A stretch of DNA of 64,000 nt from Lichenicola cladoniae (GCF_013201075.1 NZ_CP053709.1:62001-126000); one strand, 5' to 3'. Positions 8,679-18,236 are shown, counted from the stretch's first letter. Notes: generated by a model from the letters alone, not told the origin. Program-made: numbers and translations.

Positions 8679-8888
8679 GAGCGGATACCCAGGGTCGAGA
8701 TCGCCGGGCAAAGCATGCTGTTCGAGCCAGCGGTCGACAATCAGGTCAGCACCGTCCGGAAACCGCGTCAGGACAGCTTCGCTTTCGTCCGGCCGGAACC
8801 GACCGTGGCAGTGACCTACCGGGCGACGGGGCCGGTGCACCGCTGGCTGCACTGAGTGGCGGCTGAACGCCGGATCACCATCCAGGAG

Positions 8889-10627
8889 TGTAGCACGGCA
8901 ATCTGGATGAGAATCGCATTGCCTCGTCTGAAACGCTCCTTTGCTGTTACCCGTTGCCTCATCTGATCTGCTCCCCACCGAGGTTCATCGGTGGGGGCAA
9001 ACATGGGGCGGATCAGCATGGCGACGCGTGACGAGTTGGTGGCGGCGGTGGCCGGGCGCTATGCGGTGGGCAACCGATTGGAGCGAGGCAGGATCCTCGA
9101 CGAGTTCGCCGCGGTGACAGGCCATCACCGCAAGCATGCGATGCGCCTGCTGCGCGCCGGCATGGCACGTGACACTTCTGGCCCCAGGCCGGCGCGACGG
9201 CTTTACGGAGAGGCGATCCGCCAGGCGCTGGTCGTGATCTGGGAGGCGTCGGACCGGATCTGCGGCAAACGCCTGCATCCGCTGGTGCCGACCCTGATTG
9301 AGGCGATGGAACGCAACGGCCATCTGGATCTGGCTCCCGAAGTCCGCATTGGGTTGTTATCGGTGAGTGCGGCCACGATTGACCGGGCCTTGCGGGAAGC
9401 GCGCGGACCGACCGGACCGCGGCGGCGGCGCACGCCACCCTCGGCGGCGATCCGGCGCAGCGTGGCCGTGCGGACGTTCGATGACTGGGACAATCCAGCG
9501 CCGGGCTTCATGGAGGCTGACCTGGTTGCCCATAGCGGGCCCACGGCGAAAGGCAGTTTCGTGCAGACGTTGACCCTGACTGATATCGCGACGGCTGGAC
9601 CGAGTGCGCGCCGGTTCTGGTGCGTGAGCAGACGCTCCTGACGGAAGTGCTGAGCGAGATCCGCAAAGTGCTACCGTTTCCCTTGCTTGGGTTCGACACC
9701 GATAACGACAGTGTTTTTATGAACGAGACGCTTCTGAATTACTGCGCAGGATCGGGTATCGAATTTACGCGTTGCCGCCCCTACCGGAAGAACGACCAAG
9801 CCTGGCTGGAGCAGAAGAACGGCGCCGTCGTCCGTCACATGGTGGGCTACCGCCGGTATGAGGGCCTCGAGGCTGCGGCCATGCTGGCCCGCCTGTATCG
9901 ATCCCTGCGGCTGTTCGTGAATTTCTTCCAGCCTTCGTTCAAGCTGGCGGAGAAGTCTCGCGATGGCGCCAAGGTCAGAAAGCGTTACCACGCACCGGCG
10001 ACGCCATATCAGCGATTGATTGCGGATCCGCGGACCAGCGAAGCGGTGAAGAACCAGGTGGCAACGACGTATGCGGGGCTTGATCCGGTCTGGCTGTTGA
10101 GCGAGATCCGCGACGTGCAGCAGCGACTGGTTGAGATCGCCGACCGGCCCGCGGTTGGTAAAATGATGCCGCCGACGGTCCCGACGCTGGCTGAATTCCT
10201 GTCAGGCCTGCGCACGGCATGGCAGGATGGCGAGGTGCGTCCGACAAGCCTGCCAAAGGGAAAGGCAAAACGCGGCCGCCGCCGTCCCGACCCGTTCGTA
10301 ACGGTGACGGTGCAGGTTCGGAACTGATTCGAAGCTGAGCCATGGCGGACATCGCGTGAGCTGCTTGAGCGGCTACAGAAGGAGCAGCCTGGAATTTATC
10401 CGCCTGGACAGATCAGAACCCTGCAGCGACGCGTGAAGGGGTGGCGAAGCGAGGTCGCTCATAAGCTGGTGTTTGGGCCGGCGGTGACACCTACGAACGC
10501 CACCGTTGATGCGGTAACGGGAGCATCAACATGAGGCATGGGGAACATTCTGGTGAGGCAAGCGCCCGCGGTTCGGGAGCATCAGCGAATGAGGCAATAC
10601 GTCTCGCACCTTGATTGCCGCGCAACA
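8889..10627 (+). mobile_element. Defective transposon with TGT/ACA ends and 6-bp target duplication
   Basis: The element starts TGTAGCACGGCAATC and ends in the complement of TGTTGCGCGGCAATC. Both termini carry further related subterminal repeats around GCATTGCCTC and TTGCCTCAT (8917-8976 and 10519-10598). It is flanked by the direct repeat CAGGAG (8883-8888 and 10628-10633), and removing the element restores the reading frame of the host gene. Its only gene is the broken transposase 9003-10534. Confidence 0.8.
9003..10534 (+). pseudogene. Integrase-core transposase with one frameshift and one nonsense codon
   Basis: The N-terminal part (MATRDELVAAVAGRYAVGNR, then FAAVTGHHRKHAMRLLR) and the DDE core are recognisable: Asp in EADLVAHSG, Asp in GFDTDND, Glu in WLEQKNG. 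A one-base loss near 9590-9598 (restoring a G gives ATGWTECAPVLV) moves the frame; the second part runs from about 9599. At 10325-10327 a TGA replaces the expected Trp, and the same frame continues as FEAEPWRTSRELLERLQKE through TLQRRVKGWR to the natural stop at 10532-10534. The family is a large integrase-type transposase, often filed as not-classified. Two lesions make it inactive. Confidence 0.8.
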
Positions 10628-10743
10628 CAGGAGATCATCAACGACGCGCCTATGGCGCCTCGCGGTGGCGAATGACTTGACAGACGACGGTTAGCCGCGA
10701 CCGGGTTTCGGCCTAAACGACCTCAGCAGCAGGAAATATTGGC

Positions 10744-10842
10744 ATGAGATACCGCAGGCTCGATGACAGCGACATCACGATCTCAAAGATCGCGTTCGGG
10801 TTGTGGCTGACCACGGCCGGCGGGGTTCAGAGGGACACGGCG
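10744..10842 (+). pseudogene. Aldo/keto reductase, N-terminal fragment
   Basis: About 33 codons (MRYRRLDDSDITISKIAFG, then LTTAGGVQRDTA) match the start of aldo/keto reductases of the potassium-channel beta-subunit-like group. The homology stops abruptly where the integrase fragment on the opposite strand begins, so this is a recombination or deletion joint. Confidence 0.7.
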
Positions 10843-10846
10843 ATGC

Positions 10847-11366
10847 GACCTGAAGCGCGACCAGCTCGGACCGGCGGAACGCCCCGGCCATGCCGAGTGT
10901 CAGCAGGGCGCGATCGCGCTTACCCTTCAACGTATCCTGCACATGATCGAGCATCGCCTTGATTCTATTGGCGTTCGCCGGCGCCTTTTGGTTCGGTGCG
11001 ATGCGGTGCCATGCGTGTTGCGGATGCCGGGCAGCACTGCGCGAACCTGCTTAACATCGGTGGGCGAGGGGAGGGCGGCGAGGCGATGGGCATACCGGAT
11101 CGCGGACATCTTGCGGGTGAGGGCGGACGCCTTCACGCCGTCCCTCGCTTCCGACACGAGGAGGGCCGCAACCGTGTTGGCGCTTGCCGGCAGCGCTTCG
11201 ACCTGTGGTGCTCGTCGCACGAATGGGTAAAGCAGCGGAAATCGGATCGATACCCCCGCCGTGTGGCCTCCGATTTCTCCGCCAGACCGTATTCGCGCAC
11301 CGCGTCGGCTTCAGCGACTGAAAGCACTACCTCCGAAACCCGCGCGGCGACTGATTTTCCAACCAT
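10847..11366 (-). pseudogene. Tyrosine recombinase, N-terminal fragment with frameshifts
   Basis: Read leftward from 11366: KSEATRRGYRSDF (start of the SAM-like core-binding domain), VEALPASANTVAALL, ASALTRKMSAIRYAHRLA, then GKRDRALLTLGMAGAFRRSE with the first catalytic Arg. Two frame changes are needed, one near 11180-11190 and one near 10985 where an A appears lost from an A run. Sequence after the first catalytic Arg is absent. It resembles the intact recombinase at 54727-55794 in layout. Confidence 0.75.
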
Positions 11367-11405
11367 CGCCTGTCGTTTTCTGGGTATCGACAGGTGAGTT
11401 TATCA

Positions 11406-12956
11406 CTAGACCACATGTTCGCCTGAGACAGGGCGACCCGTTTCACAATATGCAGGTTGTCGAGGGTTGTGCTGGATCGTTCAGCGCAGAGCCTCATGCA
11501 TAGGGAGACGGGTCTTGGAAAAGCTTATCACCTACGTCGGGCTTGATGTTCACAAAGAGACAATCGCCGTGGCGCTTGCAGACGAGGGCAAGCGGGGAGA
11601 TGTGCGTGAGCATGGCACGATCGCCAACACCGCTGCTGCTCTGACAAAATTGGTGAACAAGCTTGCAAAAGATGGTCGTGAGCTGAAGTTCTGCTACGAG
11701 GCCGGGCCATGCGGTTACGGTATCCAGCGTCAGCTGAGTGTGGCCGGGCACGAATGTATTGTCGTTGCACCCTCGCTGATCCCGATCAAGGCAGGCGACC
11801 GGATCAAGACGGACCGGCGGGACGCGATCAACCTCGCCAAGTTGCACCGGGCTGGCGAGTTGACGCCGGTCTGGATCCCCGATCAGGCGCACGAAGCTGT
11901 CCGCGATCTCGTGCGTGCCCGTTTGGCGGCTGTGCGCAGCTTACGCCAGGCTCGTCAGCAGTTGTCCGGGTTTCTGCTACGGCACAGCCTGCATTATAGC
12001 CGCCCGGCCTGGACGCTGATGCACAGACGCTGGCTGGCGGAGCTGCGTTTCAAACAACCCGTGCATTATCTGGTCCTGGAAGATTGTCTTGCCGTCATCG
12101 AAGCAGCGACGGCACGGCGAGATCGTCTCGAGGCTCACATTCGGGCGGCATTGGCGGACTGGTCGCTCGGCCCGGTCGTGCGCGCCTTGCAGGCTCTGCG
12201 TGGCGTCGCCCTGGTGGCAGCGGCAACCTTGGTGGCCGAGCTTGGCGACATGACGCGCTTTACCAACCCGCGCCAGCTCATGGCCTACCTGGGTCTGGTG
12301 CCATCGGAACATTCGAGCGGCGGCAAACGGCGCCAGGGAGGGATAACCAAAGCGGGCAACGGTGCAGCACGACGGATGCTGATCGAGGCTGCATGGACCT
12401 ACCGGTTCCCGGCCCGGATCAGCCGGGATCTGCTGTTGCGGCAGGAAGGCGTGTCCGGGCCCATCCGCGAAACGGCGTGGAAGGCCCAGACCCGACTATG
12501 CGGGCGCTATCGCAAACTCTCTCATACCGGCAAGTCGGCAAAGATCGTGACCACGGCAATCGCACGTGAATTGAGTGGTTTTGTTTGGGCGATTGCCAAG
12601 CATGTCGAGGCTGCCGCCGCCTGATCTGTTTTATCTGATTGAACACGACGGTAAGGAGAACAGCAGCACCTCGATGCATCCAAAGCTGGGCAGGGCTGGA
12701 GGCACGGTCACGGCCAGGAGAACCCTCGGAAACATCTACAGCCGGATTTTTGTCCGACGCTGGTTTTCTAGACAGAGGACGCTCCGCGACGTATCCCCGG
12801 TCCGGCGGTAACCAACCCGCGTATCAGAGCATGATCAACCGTCGTTTCATGATCGTGCCTCCTGCCTTACCCAGCTGCGGCTATGCTGAACAGCCTGTCA
12901 TACGGGCGCAGATTCACCATGCCTGCAGCTTGAAGTGGCGAACATTAGAGATGTTT
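11406..12956 (+). repeat. Left arm of a 1551-bp inverted repeat (IS110-family element)
   Basis: The sequence 11406-12956 reappears in reverse complement at 13991-15541; every translated frame in one arm has an identical counterpart in the other. The arm contains an IS110-family transposase (11515-12624) plus about 330 bp without a credible gene (12625-12956). The inner border lies within the terminal repeat of the IS481 element between the arms. Confidence 0.85.
11515..12624 (+). CDS. IS110-family DEDD transposase (left arm)
   Basis: A 369-residue transposase beginning at TTG 11515 (LEKLITYVGLDVHKETIAVAL), chosen because gggagacggg lies just upstream and family homology starts there; an in-frame ATG at 11467 is less likely. 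The N-terminal RuvC-like DEDD domain shows YVGLDVHKE and IKTDRRDAINLAKL; the C-terminal transposase_20 domain shows LQALRGVALVAAATLVAELG and YLGLVPSEHSSGGKRR. IS110 elements transpose without ordinary terminal inverted repeats and often choose specific targets. The copy at 14323-15432 is identical. Confidence 0.88.
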   Translation: MEKLITYVGLDVHKETIAVALADEGKRGDVREHGTIANTAAALTKLVNKLAKDGRELKFCYEAGPCGYGIQRQLSVAGHECIVVAPSLIPIKAGDRIKTDRRDAINLAKLHRAGELTPVWIPDQAHEAVRDLVRARLAAVRSLRQARQQLSGFLLRHSLHYSRPAWTLMHRRWLAELRFKQPVHYLVLEDCLAVIEAATARRDRLEAHIRAALADWSLGPVVRALQALRGVALVAAATLVAELGDMTRFTNPRQLMAYLGLVPSEHSSGGKRRQGGITKAGNGAARRMLIEAAWTYRFPARISRDLLLRQEGVSGPIRETAWKAQTRLCGRYRKLSHTGKSAKIVTTAIARELSGFVWAIAKHVEAAAA

Positions 12957-13007
12957 CGTCCCAAGTTTTGATGGTGCATTCTTATCCGGTGGATGGAAGG
13001 AAGCATT

Positions 13008-14033
13008 ATGGGCCAGGTTCTGCATGGCTGTGCCACAACGACTGCGGCGATCCGTCGAGCGATACAGCATAGTCAAGAGAGCCTGAGGGCTCTTGCCCGG
13101 CGCTACGGCATCAACCAAAAAACCGTCGCAAAGTGGAAGCAGCGGACCTCAGTCACGGACCAGCCAACCGGTCCAAGAGACCTGAAATCGACCGTGTTGT
13201 CGGTTGAGGACGAGGCCATCATCGTGGCATTTCGTCGCCATACGCTGCTGCCGCTCGACGACTGTCTTTACGCCCTGCAGGCCACCATCCCGTATTTGAC
13301 CCGCTCGTCACTACATCGCTGTCTGCAACGCCATGGCATCTCTCGCTTGCCTGACGTCACCGGTGACAAGCCCGACAAGCAGAGATTCAAGGAATATCCG
13401 CTCGGCTACTTCCACATCGACATCGCCGAGGTTCGCACCGAGCAAGGCAAGCTCTACCTTCTCGTCGCCATCGACCGGACTTCGAAGTTTGCTTTCACCG
13501 AGCTGCATGAGAAAGCCACCGGGCAGGTCGCCGGCGACTTCCTTCGCGCCCTCATCAAAGCCGTGCCCTACAAAATCCACACCGTCCTGACAGATAACGG
13601 CACCCACTTCACAACACCCGGAAACGTCTGCTCGGCCGCGGCCGAGATCCGGGCCGCCATGGACAGCGGTCAACTCTTCCGGGCGCACTCGTTCGAGTAT
13701 GCGTGCGCTCAGAACAACATCGATCACCGACTGACCAAGCCGCGCCACCCGTGGACCAACGGGCAGGTCGAACGCATGAACCGGACCCTCAAGGAAGCCA
13801 CCGTCAAGCGATACCACTATGAGAGCCACGACCAGCTCAAAAGCCACTTGGCGGACTTCGTCACCGCTTATAATTTTGCCCGCCGCCTGAAGACCCTCAA
13901 GGGCCTCACACCTTATGAATTCATCTGCAAAACCTGGACAAACGAGCCACAGCGATTCATCGTAGACCCGATCCACCAAATGCCGGGACTAAACATCTCT
14001 AATGTTCGCCACTTCAAGCTGCAGGCATGGTGA
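13008..14033 (+). CDS. IS481-family DDE transposase
   Basis: A 341-residue transposase from ATG 13008 (MGQVLHGCATTTAAIRRAI). It has the N-terminal helix-turn-helix (LRALARRYGINQKTVAKWKQR) and the integrase core with Asp in YFHIDIAEVRTEQGKLYL, Asp in VLTDNGTHF and Glu in WTNGQVERMNRTLKE. The family's C terminus normally stops soon after PGLN; here the frame runs on for 12 residues (ISNVRHFKLQAW) into the flanking IS110 arm, which suggests that the original stop was lost when IS110 inserted. The element's short inverted ends are AGATGTTTCGTCCC (from 12949) and its partner ending near 13998. Confidence 0.88.
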   Translation: MGQVLHGCATTTAAIRRAIQHSQESLRALARRYGINQKTVAKWKQRTSVTDQPTGPRDLKSTVLSVEDEAIIVAFRRHTLLPLDDCLYALQATIPYLTRSSLHRCLQRHGISRLPDVTGDKPDKQRFKEYPLGYFHIDIAEVRTEQGKLYLLVAIDRTSKFAFTELHEKATGQVAGDFLRALIKAVPYKIHTVLTDNGTHFTTPGNVCSAAAEIRAAMDSGQLFRAHSFEYACAQNNIDHRLTKPRHPWTNGQVERMNRTLKEATVKRYHYESHDQLKSHLADFVTAYNFARRLKTLKGLTPYEFICKTWTNEPQRFIVDPIHQMPGLNISNVRHFKLQAW

Positions 14034-15541
14034 ATCTGCGCCCGTATGACAGGCTGTTCAGCATAGCCGCAGCTGGGTAAGGCAGGAGGCACGATCATGA
14101 AACGACGGTTGATCATGCTCTGATACGCGGGTTGGTTACCGCCGGACCGGGGATACGTCGCGGAGCGTCCTCTGTCTAGAAAACCAGCGTCGGACAAAAA
14201 TCCGGCTGTAGATGTTTCCGAGGGTTCTCCTGGCCGTGACCGTGCCTCCAGCCCTGCCCAGCTTTGGATGCATCGAGGTGCTGCTGTTCTCCTTACCGTC
14301 GTGTTCAATCAGATAAAACAGATCAGGCGGCGGCAGCCTCGACATGCTTGGCAATCGCCCAAACAAAACCACTCAATTCACGTGCGATTGCCGTGGTCAC
14401 GATCTTTGCCGACTTGCCGGTATGAGAGAGTTTGCGATAGCGCCCGCATAGTCGGGTCTGGGCCTTCCACGCCGTTTCGCGGATGGGCCCGGACACGCCT
14501 TCCTGCCGCAACAGCAGATCCCGGCTGATCCGGGCCGGGAACCGGTAGGTCCATGCAGCCTCGATCAGCATCCGTCGTGCTGCACCGTTGCCCGCTTTGG
14601 TTATCCCTCCCTGGCGCCGTTTGCCGCCGCTCGAATGTTCCGATGGCACCAGACCCAGGTAGGCCATGAGCTGGCGCGGGTTGGTAAAGCGCGTCATGTC
14701 GCCAAGCTCGGCCACCAAGGTTGCCGCTGCCACCAGGGCGACGCCACGCAGAGCCTGCAAGGCGCGCACGACCGGGCCGAGCGACCAGTCCGCCAATGCC
14801 GCCCGAATGTGAGCCTCGAGACGATCTCGCCGTGCCGTCGCTGCTTCGATGACGGCAAGACAATCTTCCAGGACCAGATAATGCACGGGTTGTTTGAAAC
14901 GCAGCTCCGCCAGCCAGCGTCTGTGCATCAGCGTCCAGGCCGGGCGGCTATAATGCAGGCTGTGCCGTAGCAGAAACCCGGACAACTGCTGACGAGCCTG
15001 GCGTAAGCTGCGCACAGCCGCCAAACGGGCACGCACGAGATCGCGGACAGCTTCGTGCGCCTGATCGGGGATCCAGACCGGCGTCAACTCGCCAGCCCGG
15101 TGCAACTTGGCGAGGTTGATCGCGTCCCGCCGGTCCGTCTTGATCCGGTCGCCTGCCTTGATCGGGATCAGCGAGGGTGCAACGACAATACATTCGTGCC
15201 CGGCCACACTCAGCTGACGCTGGATACCGTAACCGCATGGCCCGGCCTCGTAGCAGAACTTCAGCTCACGACCATCTTTTGCAAGCTTGTTCACCAATTT
15301 TGTCAGAGCAGCAGCGGTGTTGGCGATCGTGCCATGCTCACGCACATCTCCCCGCTTGCCCTCGTCTGCAAGCGCCACGGCGATTGTCTCTTTGTGAACA
15401 TCAAGCCCGACGTAGGTGATAAGCTTTTCCAAGACCCGTCTCCCTATGCATGAGGCTCTGCGCTGAACGATCCAGCACAACCCTCGACAACCTGCATATT
15501 GTGAAACGGGTCGCCCTGTCTCAGGCGAACATGTGGTCTAG
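13991..15541 (-). repeat. Right arm of the 1551-bp inverted repeat (IS110-family element)
   Basis: Exact-looking reverse complement of 11406-12956. Outer border at 15541, where the GH15 side of the window begins. The whole symmetric structure spans 11406-15541. Confidence 0.85.
14323..15432 (-). CDS. IS110-family DEDD transposase (right arm)
   Basis: Same 369-residue protein as 11515-12624, on the opposite strand, with the same TTG start at 15432 and the same motifs. Identity of the two copies implies recent duplication or gene conversion between the arms. Confidence 0.88.
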   Translation of the reverse strand: MEKLITYVGLDVHKETIAVALADEGKRGDVREHGTIANTAAALTKLVNKLAKDGRELKFCYEAGPCGYGIQRQLSVAGHECIVVAPSLIPIKAGDRIKTDRRDAINLAKLHRAGELTPVWIPDQAHEAVRDLVRARLAAVRSLRQARQQLSGFLLRHSLHYSRPAWTLMHRRWLAELRFKQPVHYLVLEDCLAVIEAATARRDRLEAHIRAALADWSLGPVVRALQALRGVALVAAATLVAELGDMTRFTNPRQLMAYLGLVPSEHSSGGKRRQGGITKAGNGAARRMLIEAAWTYRFPARISRDLLLRQEGVSGPIRETAWKAQTRLCGRYRKLSHTGKSAKIVTTAIARELSGFVWAIAKHVEAAAA

Positions 15542-15639
15542 CCCAAAGCAGTTTGACCCTCATCAGTGCTTTTGCCGCCGCCTGCAGCAATCCGGTCTCG
15601 TTTTGCGTCGCGGCGCTTCGCGTAATCTTCCTGATCGGC

Positions 15640-17445
15640 CTATGGGGCCGCTGCAGTCCTGTCCAAGGTGAGCGCCGCGATCATCAGCGCGAGGTGGGAA
15701 AAGGCCTGCGGGAAGTTGCCGACTTGCCGGCCGGCTTTTGCGTCATATTCCTCCGAAATCAATCCGACGTCGTTGACCAATCCGATCAGCTTGTTGAAAA
15801 GGGCTTCGGCTTTGTCCTGACGCCCTTGCAAGGCATAGGCGTTGACCAGCCAAAACGAGCAGGGCAGGAAGGCGCCCTCGCCTGGCGGCAGACCGTCCCC
15901 TGCATCCTCGCCATCTGTGCGGTAGCGCAGGACGAAGCCGTCGACCAACAGCTCGCGCTCAACCGCTGCGATGGTGCCCTGCACACGCGGATCATCGGCG
16001 GGCAGGAAGCCAACTCTTGGGATCAGCAGCAAGCTGGCGTCCAGTTCGGGCCGGCCATAGCTCTGGGTAAAGGTGTTGCGGGCGGTATCGAACCCTTTGC
16101 TGCAGATATCGCTGTGCATGCGGGCGCGGATGTCCTTCCATCGCTCGACCGGGGCGGGCAAGTCGAAGGCTTCGGCGTCTTGAATTGAACAGTCCAGCGC
16201 AACCCAAGCCATCACCTTGGAGTGTGTAAAGTGGCGGCGGCCGCCTCTTACCTCCCAGATGCCGTCATCCGGCTGCTCCCAGATGCGTTCGAGATGCTCG
16301 ACGAACAGAACCTGGTTTGTCCACCCGACATGCGGTTCGGCAAGCTTTCCGGCACGTGCGATGTGCAGCGCGCCAATGACTTCGCCGTGGATGTCGAGCT
16401 GCAGCTGCTCTGAGGCGGCGTTGCCAATGTTGACCGGAGCAGAGCCCTCGTAGCCGGGCAGCCAGGAGGGCGACCACTCGACCAGGCGTCGCTCGCCACC
16501 GACACCATACATGATCTGCAGCTCTTCGGGGGTTCCAGCGACAGCACGATGCAGCCACTGGTACCAGGCTCTCGCCTCCTCTCGATAGCCGCCCTCCATC
16601 AGCGCGATCAGCGTCAAGGACGCGTCGCGCAGCCAGCAGAACCGGTAGTCCCAGTTGCGTACGCCCCCAAGTTGTTCGGGGAGCGACGTCGTGGGGGCTG
16701 CGACGATACCGCCGGTGGGGGCATAGGTCAGCGCTTTGAGCGTGAGCAGGGAGCGCAGCACGAGCTGGCGCCACCGACCCTTGTACCTGCACTGCGCCGA
16801 CCAGTCGCGCCAGAAGGAATCCGTCCGCTGCAGCGCCTCGTCGGCTTCGAAAGCGGCTGGCAGCGGAAGATGCGACTGGCCCCAGCCCAACGTGAAGTCC
16901 ACGTGCTCACCTGCGCTGATGTCGAAGGTGGCGAAGGTGCTGCGGTCGCGTCCTTCCAGCTCCACTGGCGTGCGCAGCACGACGAGATTGGGACCAAGGA
17001 CGGCGCTGATGCCGCCGCCATCCTCGAGCTGCGTCACCCAGGGTGTCGAGGAGCCATAGTCGAAGCGCAGGCTGATCTGCATATGCATGGCCACGCGTCC
17101 GGAGCGTCCTTCAACCCTACGTACAATCGACGAGTTTTCACGTCCGATCGGCATGAAGTCGATCAGCGCAATGCTGCCCTGCTTGGTCTCGAAGATTGTC
17201 TCGAGCACCATCGTGTCGCCGCGATAGCTGCGGCTGATCCGGGCCTCAGCATCGTCCGGCGCCAGCAACCAGCGCCCGTTCTTGGAGGTTCCGAGCAGGG
17301 CGGCAAAGCAGGCTTCACTGTCGAAACGCGGCCAGCACAGCCAGTCGATCGAGCCATTACGTCCGACCAACGCCGCACTCAGGCAGTCGCCGATCAAGGC
17401 ATAATCCTCGATCCGCAGTGGGGCATCACTGTCAGGCGTGTCCAT
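15640..17445 (-). CDS. Glycoside hydrolase family 15 protein (glucoamylase/trehalase type)
   Basis: A cytoplasmic-looking GH15 enzyme of about 601 residues; bacterial members hydrolyse alpha-glucosidic bonds in maltooligosaccharides, trehalose or related sugars. The N-terminal beta-sandwich begins RIEDYALIGDCLSAALVGRNG and the (alpha/alpha)6 catalytic domain contains the GH15 hallmark RNWDYRFCWLRDASLTL. The catalytic acids cannot be fixed without alignment. Start ATG 17445 is chosen because GGAG lies eight bases upstream; ATG 17457 is possible. It is the last gene of the leftward run cyo - zwf - NDH-2 - GH15, with 38 bases between it and NDH-2. It is intact although its neighbour is deleted. 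Confidence 0.88.
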   Translation of the reverse strand: MDTPDSDAPLRIEDYALIGDCLSAALVGRNGSIDWLCWPRFDSEACFAALLGTSKNGRWLLAPDDAEARISRSYRGDTMVLETIFETKQGSIALIDFMPIGRENSSIVRRVEGRSGRVAMHMQISLRFDYGSSTPWVTQLEDGGGISAVLGPNLVVLRTPVELEGRDRSTFATFDISAGEHVDFTLGWGQSHLPLPAAFEADEALQRTDSFWRDWSAQCRYKGRWRQLVLRSLLTLKALTYAPTGGIVAAPTTSLPEQLGGVRNWDYRFCWLRDASLTLIALMEGGYREEARAWYQWLHRAVAGTPEELQIMYGVGGERRLVEWSPSWLPGYEGSAPVNIGNAASEQLQLDIHGEVIGALHIARAGKLAEPHVGWTNQVLFVEHLERIWEQPDDGIWEVRGGRRHFTHSKVMAWVALDCSIQDAEAFDLPAPVERWKDIRARMHSDICSKGFDTARNTFTQSYGRPELDASLLLIPRVGFLPADDPRVQGTIAAVERELLVDGFVLRYRTDGEDAGDGLPPGEGAFLPCSFWLVNAYALQGRQDKAEALFNKLIGLVNDVGLISEEYDAKAGRQVGNFPQAFSHLALMIAALTLDRTAAAP

Positions 17446-17483
17446 CTTGCTCTCCATTGCTGTGTTTGCGTCATTGGGGCGGC

Positions 17484-18236
17484 CTACTGGGCCTGCAGCA
17501 GACCGTTCAACTCGCTGTCGTTGGGACAAGCGCCGCGCGCGTGGAACAACCACGCAGAGACCCACTGGATGTAGGCCAGGATGCGGTCGCACAGGCCTAT
17601 CACTCGGAACAGGTGTACGACGATGCGCGCCTCCTCGGGCCTGATGCCCCGGTACTCCTGAGGCCGGCTGTAGCGAGTGAGCTCGCTGATCGCTCCGGCT
17701 AGCTCGACGCCGTTCAGACCACCCCCAACACCGATAAAAGCCAGAAGTCGCTTAACCTCCCAGGCGTCTCGGCGGCTTTCCGCACACTTGAAGGCACCGA
17801 GCAACCGCTGGCGCATCGTAGCGGGATCCTGCAGGGTCTTGAGGCCAACCGCGTGCGCCGCCCACTGATCATTACCGCACCAGCTCAACACGGCGCCGCA
17901 GGCGATGATCAGCTGGTGGTAGGCGAGCACACCGATTGCGCCGACCGACACAAAACGGGCCTTGGTATCGATGCCGTCCACCTCCCCGAGCAGGAGCTTG
18001 GCATTCGGATAGGACGCCAAGATGGACCGGATGGGTACTGCGATATCCACACCCGACAATTCCGCCGCCGCCACCTGATAAAGCAGGAGCTGAAACAGAT
18101 GGTCGTTGCTGCGGTTGATCAGCACCACATCGATGGGCAGCTTGGCGAGGGCTTGCACAGCGCAAGAGCCGCCGAACCCGGCCCCGATGACGACCATGCG
18201 CGGACGGGCTGGCTTGCTGTGCATTCCTGACTTCAT
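17484..18236 (-). pseudogene. Type II NADH dehydrogenase with internal in-frame deletion
   Basis: NDH-2 is a peripheral membrane flavoprotein of about 400-450 residues that passes electrons from NADH to quinone. This frame has only 250. The N terminus carries the FAD-binding motif MVVIGAGFGGSCAVQAL and a second GxGxxG (FIGVGGGLNGVELAGAISEL). Immediately after EARIVV, at about residue 210, it jumps to the C-terminal membrane-anchor region (DRILAYIQWVSAWLFHARG). The NADH-binding remainder and the second half of the FAD domain, roughly 180 residues, are missing. Its ATG overlaps the zwf stop as ATGA. Probably inactive, but the frame stayed open, so a shortened protein could be made. Confidence 0.8.

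Larger units (their letters stand above)
8679..10675 (+). pseudogene. Ribbon-helix-helix paralogue, truncated and split by a transposon
   Basis: From 8679 the frame reads ERIPRVEIAGQSMLFEPA and onward, matching the C-terminal half of the gene at 1573-2043 (QDSFAFVRPEPTVAVTYRA, VHRWLH). A TGA interrupts after VHRWLH. At ITIQE (8883-8888) the sequence is cut by the transposon 8889-10627; the frame resumes at 10634 with IINDAP and ends at TGA 10673. The rejoined reading frame is exactly in phase. The 5' half is missing next to IS5 copy 3. Confidence 0.8.

Noticed and set aside
12639-12971. 110-codon frame between IS110 and IS481
   Set aside because: Lies in the non-coding tail of the IS110 arm and its mirror copy at 13913-14308 differs only where it leaves the arm; no domain.
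16549-17574. Long open frame antisense to the GH15 gene
   Set aside because: High-GC shadow of a well-supported gene; composition His/Gln/Arg-rich, no domain.
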